A stretch of 64,000 nucleotides of DNA from Desmodus rotundus (taxonomy: Eukaryota > Chordata > Mammalia > Chiroptera > Phyllostomidae). The notes beneath the pieces are model-generated. The model saw only the letters and a list, made by a program, of their open reading frames with translations, was not told the DNA's origin and searched no databases. The translations under genes were made by a program, and so were the position numbers. The stretch covers positions 20,023,735-20,087,734 of the forward strand of contig NC_071396.1 in NCBI RefSeq assembly GCF_022682495.2. Reading direction: 5' to 3'. Shown in pieces: positions 1-11,196 of this stretch (its first letter is position 1; each line of letters opens with the position of its first letter).

Positions 1-1869
1 TCCAGACACTGGGCTTGGCTGCCCGTGCTCATCAAGGACGTTTGGCTGGAACTGCTTGACGGACGACCCCGGAAGCTTTGGCCAGCCGAGCGGAGAGATC
101 TAAGAACTGGCTCGTGACTCTTTCCCTGTGATCTCATAGGTCAGGTCCCTGGAACCCTCTGGGGTGGGTAGTGTTGTCCAGATGAGAGGACAGATGAGAC
201 AATGTCTAGAGAGTTCCGTGGGCTTTGCGGGAGACAGGCAGTGGGACGGCTCGGACACAGCCTGGCCGGGGCTGGGTGTCCGCGGTTCCCGAGGGTGCTC
301 GGCAGATCAGGCGCCTGGAGTGCAGGGTCAGTGAGTGAAAAGGGCTATTTTAAATAGCAGGACATCAGAATAAACTTGTGAAACCTTTTAGATTCTTTTC
401 GGCATGGCGACAGTGTTTACGTTGCATTGACACATTTTTTGGCATGACTTTTATCGTGGAAGAGTATACCTTACCTTACATCTAGCCTGTTAGCCGTGTT
501 TCAGGATCCAGGTCAGTGGCAATCAGCACATGCGCCTTACTGTGCAACCACCCCTACCCGCGTCTCCAGAACTTCTCTATCCAAACTGAAGTTCGGTCCC
601 CATTCGATACTCCCCCCTTCCCCCTCCTCCCACCCCCTGGCGAGCATCATTTATTCTACCGAAACTTTCATAAAGACCAAAGGAGGCTTCCCCAGGATAC
701 TAGAAGGTGTTTTAAATAACTCCTTCCTTCAACAGTATATTTAGGAACTCTGTCGTCTTAACATGGGATTTTGGCCCCTCACATGCAGGCACAAAACAAA
801 GGCTTGGACAGAACGCGGAAATATTTTGCCCCCAGGAGTAATTGTGCGTGCCTTTCTCTCCCCCTTGCTGGAAAGAGCAGCCCCGTGTTTATAGAAGAAC
901 ACTTGCAAAGAAGAAAGGCTTGGAACAAACCACCGTCTTCCTGAGTTGTTGACAGCTGTTATTCAGTGGAAACAAAGAAATACTGCAGCATTGTTTCAAC
1001 ATGCACATTGGAAGTGGCTTCCTTCCAGAGCCGGCCCGGGCGTACCTGCGCCCTGCCGCCAGAGCCTCCTGGCCGGCCTGCCTCCCTCCCTGTGGCGGTT
1101 GTTGCAGCTGCGGAGGCTGGTGTGGATCCTGAATCTGGCTTCCACTGGTGGGTTGAACGCTCCTCGGTTGTGTCCCCGAGTCTTGCCAAGCTGCCTACCA
1201 CTCCACACACCGGGCTCGTGCTGTTCGGAGGAAAAGCAAGCTGTTCGTTGCTGGGAAGGTTCACAGGCTTCCTCAGAATCCCAGGGCCCGTGGCAGCCAG
1301 CGTGTGGGTTTCAGAGGGAAACCATTGACCTGGGAAGGTGGGCGGAGTTGGGGGCATTTAAGAGAACGGCAGGGTTTTTCCCCAGGAAGGGTGGCACCTC
1401 CACATCACCAGTGTTCCTCTCGGTGAGCTCGGTGTCACACATGTCGCCCTGTTCTGGGTGCTTGGCGCTGTGGCACAGACCCATTCGCCTGCTTCGGTGC
1501 TGACTCACCTCGGGCCCTGCTGGGTCATGTCGAGTCTCATTTTTTCCCCCCATCAATAAAACAGGACTAAGAACGACTGCTCTGGTGTGAGACTCAGTGA
1601 GGGAACATAAGAAGGTGGCTCACACCCCTGTCCAAGTGAGCTGCGGTGGGCCCTGTGCCGCCTGGCCCTGCAGGGTGCCAGCCTTAAGGGGCACGTGTGG
1701 GGTCCAACCCCTCAGCTCTCTGGCTGTGCCTTGTCTCCTACACACATTGTCATTTCCCAAGAGGGCCCTGACCAGTGACAGAAGTGACTGGGGAAGCGGG
1801 GAGGCCTGCTGGGGAAGGCCCACCGGCATTAGGAAGAGGAGCTGAGATGGGTCTTGGACAAAGGTCCCC
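1..1869. other. Unique non-coding stretch
   Basis: I see no exon, RNA gene or clear repeat. A weak MIR-like tail (plus strand) may lie around 1510-1575, where a CTCATTTTTTCC..AATAAAACAGGACT pattern resembles the MIR core after heavy decay. The 185-codon frame at 946-1503 has no domain-like segment and overlaps three other frames, so I do not call it. Confidence 0.5.
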
Positions 1870-2020
1870 ATAACTCACTCCACTCATCCTGGCTCAAAGG
1901 TTGCCTCCTCCAGGCAGTCTTTCCTAAGTGTCCTCCTCTGGTCTCCCACACTGACCACACAGGGTTGGGATTGCTCGTTTAAAAGATGCTCCATGAGGTC
2001 AGGTGTCCACAGCGATGCCC
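1870..2020 (+). repeat. L2 LINE 3'-region fragment
   Basis: The segment TTGCCTCCTCCAGGCAGTCT followed by TTCCTAAGTGTCC matches the sense-strand L2 block normally read as 'cacctcctccaggaagccttccctga'. It is a short, heavily diverged relic with no coding capacity. Boundaries are approximate. Confidence 0.55.
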
Positions 2021-2084
2021 TCCAAGTCACCGGTCCCCCAAGCACTGCTCGTTCTCTGCATCCCTGCTTAGTGGCTCTCTGGTG

Positions 2085-2150
2085 GTCTCACCTCAGTTTT
2101 CTTATCTGGCAAATGGGGATTTAAGTCCCCTTCACTCGGGAGTGCTCAGA
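2085..2150 (+). repeat. MIR core fragment (weak)
   Basis: CCTCAGTTTTCTTATCTGGC followed by AAATGGGGAT is the conserved MIR core (cctcagtttcctcatctgtaaaatgggga). Only the core survives and the flanks are not alignable by eye. Confidence 0.55.
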
Positions 2151-3089
2151 GTTGGCAGGGTCCTGGGGTCTTGGCTTGTCCAGTCCATGGGGATGGTCTC
2201 CTAAAGGGACTGACCTTGTTGTGTTTGATGTCACTTCTCTAATTCCTGATTTGTCTCTTTCACCACATCTGTCCTTCCCAAGTCCTTCCGTCTGAGCTGC
2301 ATTGCTGTGCGTCCTTGATCATGGTGACTGACGTGCCCAGACTGAGCAACCTTGGGGCTCAATTCTTTGAACCCATGCTTACTTCTGTCACCAAATTGAG
2401 TGATGGGGCATGGCTTTCCTTTCTGGGACAAGGACACTTGGCCAGTTGGTCAGATGCTGAATTTGGGAGGGTGAGGGGCATGTAATTTTGTGTTTCCATA
2501 GACAGAGAATTGGTCCTATCAGCGTGGACTGGGTATCTGAGCTCCTGGGTATCAGGACAGGCCTGCAGGTCCCTGTAGGGGTGTCAGTCCAGCCTGGTGT
2601 GGCCTCATCTCAGAAGGCATGGGGTCTTTGGGGCTGAGCCAGGGGCTGGGAGCCAAGGAGGCCAGGGGAGGGGCTGTGGTGTGGGTGGGGTGGGCTGGCC
2701 TGTGCCTCGGGGTCCGCAGTAGAGAACCCCTGTCCCTCCCCTGGGTGAGGGTGGGCCACGGAACAAGGGGGCTTCTGGGATGTTGAGAGGAGGCGTGGAC
2801 TGGCTGTGGGTCCAGGAAAGGTCTGGGAAAGAGGCAGGGCCTGGGTGGAGAGGAGCCTGGGAGCACCACTTGGGGCCACAGGGCATGTGTGACTTGGTGG
2901 GGGCAGGGATGGAGGCTTCGGCCCAGGACGGCAGCGATGCCCGCGGTCCCCTGGAGGTAGAGGGAGAGACCCAGCTCGACCGATGTCGATGTTGGCAGGA
3001 CCCTGTGAGGGCCTGGCTGTGGGATCCTTGGTAGCATTGTGACCCCTGCCCCTCCCGAGGCTCAGATCCCCTTTGAAAGGGCCTGACAC
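2151..3089. other. GC-rich unique stretch
   Basis: From about 2540 the strand is strongly G-rich (GGGGCTGGG, GGGTGGGGTGGGC), so the opposite strand shows long proline-rich open frames at 2552-3037 and 2610-3260. The second runs into the L1 relic that follows, which argues against a real gene. I see no CpG-island density and no exon. Confidence 0.5.
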
Positions 3090-3475
3090 AGAAGAGGAGC
3101 AGATAGAACAGCTATGGGCCATTTGCACAGGGGAGTACTGCTCGGCTGTAAAAAAGAAGGAAATTTTACCCTTTGCGGCAGCATGGAGGGACCTGGAGAA
3201 CATCACGCTGAGTGAAATAAGCCCGTCAGAGAAAGACAAATACCACATAATTTCACTCATATGTGGAATCTAATGAACACACTGAACTAACAAGCAAAAC
3301 AGAGACAGACTCATGGAGAGCAGATGACAGCTGAGAGGGGTGGTGGGGGTGGAAGGATCGAACAAAAAAGAAAAAGGACCCACGGACATGGAGAGCAGTG
3401 TGCTAATGTGGGGGCGGGGGTATAAGGGGACTGAATGGCAATGGGAAAAATACAATAAAATAAAAATGAAATCGC
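3090..3475 (+). repeat. LINE-1 3' end, 5'-truncated, bat type
   Basis: The piece starts in the last part of ORF2 and its 3'UTR. The frame at 3073-3273 ends with residues resembling the usual L1 tail: CSAVKKKEILPF, then DLENITLSEISPSEKDKYH and a stop after 'CGI'. The DNA has the familiar TCACTCATATGTGGAATCTA block, a G-rich 3'UTR and an A-rich end (AATACAATAAAATAAAAATG). It is a 5'-truncated insertion and non-functional. I could not find a convincing target-site duplication. Similarity to lineage-specific L1s suggests it is younger than the L1M pieces elsewhere in the window. Confidence 0.85.
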
Positions 3476-3584
3476 TGGGACACTAAGAAAAGGGTAGGGA
3501 TTGCTGACATTCAGAGGGCCTCCGCCCGGTACTTCTAGGGACAGGAGAGCCACCACCTCCTGTTTGACCTGTTCTCTGCTTTCC

Positions 3585-3800
3585 AGCGGATTTTATTTGC
3601 GGCACAGCGTCCACACAGTAAAACGTGCAAATACAAAATGCACGGCTCAGTAAACCGTGACACTTGCACATACCCGTGTAACCACCTCCTGGATCAGGAC
3701 GCGGGGTGTCCCTGCCGCAGTGAGTTTCCTCAGACACCTGTCCAGGGAGCCCCTCCCCGACATCCTCCCCACCCCTGCTTCCTACCGCACCTGCCAGTCC
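3585..3800 (-). repeat. Ancient L1M 3'UTR fragment (antisense)
   Basis: Read on the plus strand, the order CACAGTAAAACGTGCAAATA, CGGCTCAGTAAACCGTGACA, ACCCGTGTAACCACC and GAGTTTCCTCAGACACC follows the antisense L1M 3'UTR (aataaaatgcacagat..gttttgacaaatgtatacacccatgtaaccacc..). It is strongly diverged. It lies only about 110 bp from the younger L1 3' end and in the opposite orientation. Confidence 0.65.
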
Positions 3801-4009
3801 TTGCTCATCCGAAGGTGGGACGTGGCCACGGCCCTGGATGCCAGAGCCCTGGGGAGAGCTCGTGGCTGACTCGGCTGCTGGGGACAGGGACAGGGACAGT
3901 GACTGGGGTGTGTGCTTCTCCTGTCCTCAGAGGAACAGCGGAGAGCAGGGAGAGCTGGCTTTTCTCACCGCCGGCAAGGGAAGGTGCTGGCCTGGAGTGT
4001 GGCAGAAGT

Positions 4010-4140
4010 GGGCTGGCCATGAACTTGAATATGAGCTCTGTGACCTTGAGAAAGTCATTTCACCTTCGTGGGCCTCAGTTTTCTCCTTCCCGAAATGAAG
4101 GGGCTGTTTGGATTAGATACTCTTTGCCACTCCTTTAGGT
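4010..4140 (+). repeat. MIR SINE
   Basis: ATGAGCTCTGTGACCTTGAG, AAAGTCATTTCACC, then CTCAGTTTTCTCCTTCCCGA and AATGAAGGGGCTG give the MIR order: tRNA-related end, 'tgtgaccttgggcaagt', and the 'cctcagtttcctcatctgtaaaatggg' core. Ancient copy, sense on the plus strand. Confidence 0.8.
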
Positions 4141-5204
4141 CCCCAGTCTGGGACCCTGAGTCCGCCCTGCTCAGTTCCTGGGTGCGTCTTCTGTGTGTGT
4201 GTTCTGCACAGGCGACAGGTCTCGGCTGAGCGTGTGTGTCTGTGCCACCCTGAAGCTCTGCCTCCCTGCAGACCTCATTTATGTCACGCCCTGGCACTGG
4301 AGAAAGGCCTTGGGCAGCGGGGGTGCTGCACCGGGGAGGGCTGCCCGTGTGTTGGTCGGCAAGGGGCTCCCCCTCCAGCTGACCTCGGGTGTCCCCCCCA
4401 CCCCCATGGCAGAGGGTTACTGGTGGTCTTCTTTGTAGAAGTTCCCAGAAAGGAATCTTCTGTTTGGATAGCGTTTCGATATGTTAGTTCAGTATTTTAG
4501 ATACTCTTTAGGTTCACAAGTCTGTAATTTTGGATTCAGTTTAAAGTGGGGACGCAGGGCCTGCGGCGAGGAGGTGAGGCGTAGGACAGCGATGCTGGCG
4601 GTGCGCCACTGCTGGGGGGCCGGGGAGAGGCCTTCCCACCGGAGCGGCGGCAGCTAGTCTCTGTTCTGCCTCGCAGGGCTGCCACGCGCCCCTGACAAGG
4701 GCCCGGAGGAAAGACGTTGTTACAGGAATCTCTGTGCAGTGGAGCAAACACCCTGGGTTTGGCCAGGGGTTCAGCCAGGTGGTAAATGTGCTTTGGATTT
4801 CGATTCCTGGTTTGGTCAGAGCCCAGTGCTTCCAGTGGGTTCTTTCAGGTCTCCACAGCTGCCCTCACCATCCTTTCTTCCCCTCTTCCTTCCACCCACC
4901 CCCTCCTCTCACCCCTGCTCCTGTGGGGCGCTTTCTGCCTGGTGAGCCCCCTCCACTCACTTCTGCAGAAACTCCCCTCCAGTCCAGCCCGGGGGTGCTG
5001 CCCCTGGGTGCCACGGCGGGGTCTCCCCAGGAGGCCGCTGCCATGTCAGGGCTTGTGACACGCACACAGGGGCTCTTATTGCCACTGGCCAGCTGGGATA
5101 TTTGGGGCCATGGTGTGCTGTGGCCACATGTGCCTGGACAGTGTGTCTCCGGCCCACCTTCGCAGGAGCCTGTGAGCTTGCTGTCTCTGCTCGCGCTCGC
5201 TTAC
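4141..5204. other. Unique non-coding stretch
   Basis: I recognise nothing. It includes a T/C-rich tract at about 4865-4925 and a G/C-rich patch around 4550-4680 with several CpGs. The open frame at 4734-5294 has no recognisable domain and crosses the L2-like tail that follows. Confidence 0.45.
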
Positions 5205-5320
5205 GTGAGTTTGCTTGTCTTGGGCTCTTCGAGGCGCTGGAATAAGCCTCACGCAGGGAGTCAATATTTATTTTTGAGCAGATCAAGCAGTTAATAAATA
5301 TTTGCTTCATTTAATGGAAG
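5205..5320 (+). repeat. Possible L2 3' tail
   Basis: Around 5220-5310 the order GAGGCGCTGGAATAAGCCTC, ACGCAGGGAGTCAATATTTA and GCAGTTAATAAATATTTGCT resembles the L2 3' end, 'gcctggcacatagtaggcactcaataaatatttgtt', twice over. It is too decayed to be sure. The AT-rich region just downstream (5321-5380) could also be conserved unique sequence. Confidence 0.4.
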
Positions 5321-6984
5321 CTGAAGCAATAGCTTTATCATGCAACGTGGTCTTGAATGTGAATTGTCTGTGACTGGACTAGCCCTTGGACATGGGTGAT
5401 GGATGCCCCTCCCCCAGACCGCTCCCCCCACCCCCCGACGTTTTGGTAGTCCTTTTGCCTTTATCTGTAGCAGAGAAAGTCAAGGCCACAACAGCATGGA
5501 GGCAAAGGAGTGACTTTCTACCTCAGTCTTCCCCTGCAAGTCGCTGGTGCTGAGATGGAATGCCAGCCTCTCTGCTGTACCCCTTACAGCCCGTTACTTA
5601 GTGAAGACTTTGCCGTGGGGACAAACGTCCTGATGTGTCTTCTGTGGGCGACTTCACCTGTGCAGCCTCTGCGGCACCGGCCACAGGCACAGGGCAGTAA
5701 GGGCCTGGACCTACCCCTGCAGGATGTCATTTGGTCCCCGGCTTCTGCAACTCAACATCGAAACAGACCAAACCCAGGGGAAGGTTGTGAGTTCAGCATG
5801 GCGTCCGGGTTCTTGGTGAACGTGTAGAGCCCGACGCCCAGGAGCCTCGCTGTGCTGGGTCGTTAGCTGACGCCGAAACCACAAGCATTTCTGGTGAGGT
5901 GCTAGGGCTGCAGGAAACATCTTCTTTTCGGCAAGACAATGTGGAGGGCCCTGTTTCTAGTCCCACCGTGGGATGGCGCTGCGTTTCTTCGCTCTGTCCG
6001 GGTGGGAGGGCCAGCCTAGTTCTCCCGCTGTCTGCGGGGGCTAAGCAGATGGTGCCTCGGGTGCCCTGTGCCTGGCGACTGCCTTGCACCAAACTGCTGG
6101 ACTTGGTCACATTACTTCGCTGTCATAGACTGCGAAGGTTAGACATGGTGCCATTCATTTGCTTCCTGTAGAGCCACAAGCCCGAACTAGAGGGAGCTAA
6201 GGGGGATTTCACAGCCTCCTTCCAGAGACTGGGAGCTGCCCCTGGAGAGATGGGGAGGTAATTTATAAGCTTTCCCCCTAAACTAGCGTCCAAAAATAGT
6301 GCAGCTGTGACACAGTCAAGGTCACCTTACCCCCAAGGTCCCCTTGAGGTTCAGAACATGGCGCTTCCCCCACCGAGAGGGAAGGAGCAACCTCCACACT
6401 GTCTGGGGCCCCCCAGACTGTGGCAGGACCTGGGCCGGAAGAGACCTGGTTTCCACGGACACGAAGAACATCGGACATTCTGGTAGAACTGGGTTCCCCG
6501 CCCCCTGTGCCCCTCTGTGTATGTGGACATCAAAGAGGTCACATGCAGTGAGTGGGAAGAGAAAGAAGCCCTTACTTCAGCCAGGGGTCCCCACCCTGCC
6601 CTCCGCCTGGGCTGCTGACCCTCAGAGGAGGCTCTTTGCACAGACTGAGGTGGGTGGCCTTGGGTCCCGGTGCCATGGAGCTAGTGACGGCGGTCGGTCA
6701 TCCGCAGGCTCCATCTTTCCACCCACACCCCAATGAGCCTGTCCCTTCCAGTGGCCCCACGTTCCACATCACAGACTCCCTGGGCTATGGGGTCCCTTGT
6801 CAAGTCCCTGAGCAGCACTGGAGCCCCCTCACTCTGCCCGGAGATGCCAGGTGTGGAAGAGCTGGGGACTCTGGACTGGCTGCTGGCCTGGCCTCCTTTC
6901 GCTCCTTAGCAGGGCCTCGCCTGGTCTTCTCACTACCTTTGGCCTGCGACCAGTCTTTCCCTTTTGGAAAACTGGCCATCCGTG
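5321..6984. other. Unique non-coding stretch
   Basis: No exon, RNA gene or clear repeat. A C-rich tract sits near 5408-5440. Open frames such as 6344-6736 and 6552-6992 overlap in different phases and none resembles a protein domain I know. Confidence 0.45.
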
Positions 6985-7345
6985 TGTCTTAGTTTGAGCT
7001 ACTGTCACTAGTTGGGATAGGCTGGGTGGCTCCAACAACGGACATGTATCTCTCACAGTTGCGGAGGCTGGAAGTCTAAGACCAAGGTGCCAGCAGATGT
7101 GGCGTCCAGGGAGGACCTGCTTCCTGGTGCACAGACAGCTGTCTTCTTGCTGTGTCCTCACGTGGCAGAGAGATGAAGCAAGCTCTGGGTCTCTTCTTAT
7201 AAGGACACTAGTCCCATTCGTGGGGGCTCCATCCTCAGGACCTAATCATTTCCAAGTCCGCGCTTCCTGATACCATCACATTGGGGTTAGAGTTCAACAT
7301 GTGACCTTTGTGGGGACTCAGACATTCAGTCTGTAGCCTCACTGG
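6985..7345 (-). repeat. ERVL-MaLR LTR (MLT1 type), antisense
   Basis: On the plus strand it begins GTGTCTTAGTTTGAGCTACT, then GGGTGGCTCCAACAACGGAC, TCTCACAGTTGCGGAGGCTG, GAAGTCTAAGACCAAGGTGC, TCTTATAAGGACACTAGTCC, and GAGTTCAACATGTGACCTTT near the end. This is the antisense order of an MLT1C-like solo LTR. Only LTR sequence is present, with no internal retroviral genes. It is ancient and inactive. Confidence 0.85.
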
Positions 7346-7634
7346 GCATGGGTGTGGAGTCCCCCTGAAACCCTGTACCTCTGAGAGCAAGGGCAATTTG
7401 GGGACAGTGGCTCCTCTGGGATCACCAGTCTGAGATGCTGTTAGCTCTGAGGCCTGAGAGGCGAGTGACAATGCCGGCCTCATCCAGGGATGGCTGCGTC
7501 CCAGAGGGCACGCTGGGCCTGTGGCTGGTGTTGAGGGCTGGTCGAGTGCTGGCCAAGCCCTGCGTGTGTGTCTGTCCTTGTGTTACCCTTGGGTCAGAGG
7601 TCCCTGGAAGGCTGGTCTGGTTGGTGGAATGGTC
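7346..7634. other. Unique non-coding stretch
   Basis: No feature recognised. The frame at 7435-7719 runs into the L2 relic that follows. Confidence 0.4.
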
Positions 7635-7785
7635 TATGGGTGCACCTGTGCATTCCTTCACCTGCGGAAATGCTTTCATAATTAACTGCAGCGTGCCAGG
7701 TTCATGGGGAACGGGATGAAAAATAAACGTGGCCCCAACCTGCATGGAGAGCACAGTCCGGGCAAGGAGACAGGCGTGTTGAATA
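7635..7785 (-). repeat. L2 LINE 3' end (antisense)
   Basis: GTGCCAGGTTCATGGGGAAC, GGGATGAAAAATAAACGTGG, CCCCAACCTGCATGGAGAGC and ACAGTCCGGGCAAGGAGACA follow the antisense L2 3' end (gtgccaggcactg..tgaataagacatggccctgccctcatggagctcacagtc..gagacaga). Confidence 0.65.
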
Positions 7786-8519
7786 GCTATGGCTGCAAAC
7801 CCTCAGGGGCACGGGACAATCAGCAGTGATTTCCACGGGGACCTGGGCGGCTCAGGTTCAGGCTGTACGTCCACGAGGGCCGGCCTGGCTGCTTTTATTC
7901 CACGGTTGTCACTCCTGGGTCTCAGGCTAAGCAGCAGCAATGACCTTGGCTGTGCATTCGACAGACATTTGAAAGAGAGCATGACAACCTGCAACTGCTC
8001 GAGGCCGAGGCCTGGAACCGGCCCACTGGCTCTCTGTCCACATACCTGTGGCCAGTGCAAGTCACACGGCCACACCTGAGGCCAGCTGCGGGTGGAGGGA
8101 GGGCGAACAGGGCTGGCCGTGCAGCCACCACCGTGCGGCGGTCACCACAGGACAGATGTGGAGGGAGCATGAAGGCATCTGTGTGTGGCAGAGTTTGGGC
8201 CCACACACAGGGCAGCTGGATGCCGTAGGTCGGTGCAGGCCTGAGTTTCAGCAGTTTGGGGGGCTGGGAAAGCAGGCTCTCCATGCAGTGTCTGTGTAGG
8301 TGCTGGTTCCTGGCTTTGAGGCCTCTGTGAGCCCAACTGCAGCATCCAGGGGTGCATGGGAATGAGCTAGACCGTCCGCTTCAGGCCCTGGGCATGGAAG
8401 GGAGCAGTCAGGCCCTGGCTTGTCCTGCTCTAGCTCAGGGGAAGGCAGGCCCCTCTCTCTGGCTCAGTGAGCCTGCTGACTGACCCTCGGACACAGCCAG
8501 GACACAGCAGGGCGCAGCC
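7786..8519. other. Unique non-coding stretch
   Basis: Nothing recognisable on either strand. GC-rich with scattered CpGs around 7830-7890 and 8000-8150 but far from CpG-island density by eye. Confidence 0.4.
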
Positions 8520-8900
8520 ACCTGCATCCACGGTAGTCCTTCCCTTCAAGTTCTTTGCCAGCACTGGGCCCCTCAGCATGTGACACTGGAGGCTCCCTGC
8601 TCCTCTCCTCTGTGCATCTCCCCTTGGGGCCCTCGGTCACGCATCAGGGTCCTCAGGGTACTGCTGTTCTCGGCAGCCCCATTGATGGGTCTCCCCACAC
8701 CCAGCCTCCTCCTTGTGCTCTTTCTTCTCCATGCAGCACCCAAGGAACTTCCTAACCTATAACTGAGAACTCTCTACTTAACCCCTTCCCTGGCTTCCCA
8801 TTGAGAGAAAACCCCGCTCCTAGGGTGGCCCCTGGGAGGTCAAGGGCACTTTTAACCTGGCGCTGAGTCATGCTTTGCCTCCCACGCCCTCTCTCTCACG
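8520..8900 (+). repeat. L2 LINE fragment
   Basis: CCCTTCCCTGGCTTCCCATT, then GAGAGAAAACCCCGCTCCTA and GGGTGGCCCCTGGGAGGTCA match the sense L2 block 'cttcaatggcttcccattgcactcagaataaaatccaaactcctta..tggcctacaaggcc'. The upstream part (8520-8750) is C-rich L2-like sequence with a less certain boundary. Confidence 0.6.
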
Positions 8901-9029
8901 AGGGCACAGCGGAGTTCCCCGCCACTTGTGGCAGTGCATCAGACTGAATTCAGAAGCAGAAACGAGAATTTAGCTCGTCAGCTGGGCACTAGAAAGATTT
9001 ATGAAAATGTGAAACACTAGTTTTCTTTT

Positions 9030-9238
9030 CACTAGTTTTTTGGGAAATAGTCATCTTTCTTTAAAATATAGTATTAATCTCAGCATGTAATAGTAAGTTT
9101 ACTACTGCCATTTTAAAGTGAATTAATAAACATTAATTTTTTCCAGTTTAATTTCTAAGACGGTAAATACTGATGGATATCACCCATGTAAACAGGGTGT
9201 CAAGCATTCCTGAGATGGAGCAGTTTGAGAACCACAGG
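9030..9238 (+). mobile_element. hAT-Charlie-type MER fragment with 3' terminal repeat
   Basis: The AT-rich body (GTGAATTAATAAACATTAAT, TTTAATTTCTAAGACGGTAA, GATATCACCCATGTAAACA) and the end TTTGAGAACCACAGG (9224-9238) match a common non-autonomous hAT relic whose inverted terminal repeat reads CAGTGGTTCTCAAA in the other direction. The left end is not clear. It has no transposase and is an old inactive copy. Confidence 0.65.
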
Positions 9239-9384
9239 TACCTGGTGTCCCTTAAAGTTACGTGACCCAGAACCCGCCTCCACACGCCCTTTAGGTCAGG
9301 TCGCAGCCACCAGTGTCTGTTGGCAGTGGTGTTCCGCCAGGGACTCGGGGACCGTTGTGGCAGGAGGGAGACAATGTCAAAGGA

Positions 9385-9600
9385 GACAGTGACTTGGGCA
9401 TGGAGTCGGGTAACCTGTTCAACTCGTGGCTCCATCACTCGGGCTGTGAGACTTTGGACAAATGACTTAACCCTCTGGGCCACAGTCTCCCCATCTGTGT
9501 GACGATAATGACAATAGTCCCAGTGTGACCTACACTCAAGGTCAGTTGGGAAGACCACATGTGATTGTGCAAGCAGGGCCTGGGCAGGCAGGGAGCACCC
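9385..9600 (+). repeat. MIR SINE
   Basis: The order is GGCTCCATCACTCGGGCTGT, GAGACTTTGGACAAATGACT, TAACCCTCTGGGCCACAGTC, TCCCCATCTGTGTGACGATA, ATGACAATAG, then GGGAGCACCCAGG. This is MIR from the A/B-box half through the core to the 3' region. The copy is near full length, giving high confidence. Confidence 0.88.
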
Positions 9601-9651
9601 AGGAAGAACTCGCTGATAGGACTACTGAATGACAACATCAGTACTATGTGA

Positions 9652-9692
9652 TGACATATGACACACTATATGTCATATAGTGACATATGACA
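9652..9692. repeat. AT-rich palindrome with flanking 12-bp direct repeats
   Basis: TGACATATGACA occurs at 9652-9663 and again at 9681-9692. Between and overlapping them, CACTATATG-T-CATATAGTG (9664-9682) is a perfect 9-bp-arm palindrome with a one-base centre. It could form a short cruciform or hairpin. No function is known to me. Confidence 0.75.
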
Positions 9693-11061
9693 TACTATAG
9701 CTGTGTGTTAATTAACAACAACACAGCAATAACAAAGGAAACACGGACTCCAACTGCATGAGAAATGAAGGAAGAATTTACTCCAGAAGTGGGTGAAGAG
9801 GAAGACAGAGGTCGTGAGAAGAAATGGCTTCTGCGGGGTGTGGCCGTGCACCTACCTGGAAAGGCTACTGTGGATTTTCACAGCTGGCCGAGGTGTTGGC
9901 AGCGAGGGGGCCTCGCCAGGACCAGCCCGTGGGTTCGGTGGAATCTAAACAAGGGGAATTTTTGTTCCTTGTTTGCCTAGCCCCAGCCTTCGGGCACCAG
10001 GAGAGTGTGAGAAGGCTTGGCCTCCCCCGGCAGCAGCCTGGCGGCTGCATCTAAAAGTCAAAATGCAAAGAAAATGCCCCTCTGTCCTGGACTGAGCCAT
10101 CTGTCGCCTCGCCCTTTCCTGGCTGCTCCCTGCTCTCGCCTCCAAGAGACTGCTTCTTTGGCTGGTGGAGTGGAACGAAGGGGCACGTTTGTCCTTGGTA
10201 TATTTATAGCCACGAAGTCGGAAAGGATCGTGAGCAGCGCCAGAGCAGGGAAGCCATCGAGGCCCCGGGGGCCGGTGGTATGTGGGTGGGTGTGAACGTG
10301 TGCTCCTCAGCAGTTTGGTCAAAGCCTTGATTAGAAGGAAGCCTGGTTGGCTAGGTGAAGTGAAAGACCAGAATCTCTTTCCTTCGCTGAACTTGGCGTT
10401 CCCGTCTGTAAAATGGGCCCATGCTAAGTCCTTGGTGAACCCCCACGCTGCACAGCGGTGGGAGCAGCATGATCACAAACTGTTGCAAACGTCAAGTTCT
10501 CCAGAAGGCATTTGTTTCCCAGTAAGCAAAACCACAGGATTGCTGGCTGAGGAGGAAAACAATGTCAGAACGTCAGCAGTCCAGCTCTCCGCAACGCCTC
10601 CCTTCGAGTTTCCCTTGTCACGGCGTGATCGCAGCTGAGGGCCCCGAGCCCAGGGGGAAGGAGCTCCGGTCTGTTCGGCACAGAATGTCCTTGGCTCCCC
10701 AGTGCCTTCCGCAGGCAGAGACACTTCGAGACCTTTGGGAGCCACAGTCTGCGGCTCTGGGTGAGGGGCGGGCAGCGCCTCCCCACGCCTCAGGATAGAG
10801 AGCTGGACCAGGGCAGGACTTCGGAGAGGAAGGGCAGGACTGCACAGCAGGGCAGGTCCCTCACTGAGGAGGGCCTGGCGACCCCTGATCTTTTCTGTTA
10901 CCTTGAAAGTCGCACCCCCCTCCCCTTGCAGCGAGAAAGTAGGGATAACATCTGCCTGAGATGGTGTCCAAAGGGGCCGAGCCACCTGGATGTGACCTCC
11001 ATGCTGTGGTCCCCCCTAGGCTAGATGGCAGGTTTCTAGAGGTGCCGCCTGGCCAGGAGGT
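9693..11061. other. Mostly unique stretch
   Basis: A weak MIR core, CGTTCCCGTCTGTAAAATGG, sits at about 10398-10417 (plus strand). No exon is recognisable. The frame at 10473-10985 (minus) has no domain and overlaps four others. Confidence 0.4.
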
Positions 11062-11196
11062 ACGGTGACCATATAATTTCTTGCCTAAGCTGGGGCACTT
11101 TTTTGAGGATGCAAGGAGGTACTATTAAGAATTATTCTGGGGAACTGGCATAAACAGGGATGGTCTGGGTAAAGGGGCCATGTGGTCCCTCACCCT
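11062..11196 (+). mobile_element. hAT-Blackjack-like MITE (MER63/MER81 type)
   Basis: The left end is ACGGTGACCATATAATTTCT. The body has GGGGCACTTTTTTGAGGATG, GTACTATTAAGAATTATTCT and GGCATAAACAGGGATGGTCT. The right end is CATGTGGTCCCTCACCCT, the diverged inverted repeat of the left end (GGTGACCAT against ATGTGGTC-C-TCACC). About 135 bp with no coding sequence, the size and layout of this non-autonomous hAT family. Confidence 0.72.

Noticed and set aside
2610..3260. 216-codon minus-strand frame
   Set aside because: It runs antisense through the LINE-1 3' end at 3090-3475 and a G-rich tract, so it is a by-product.
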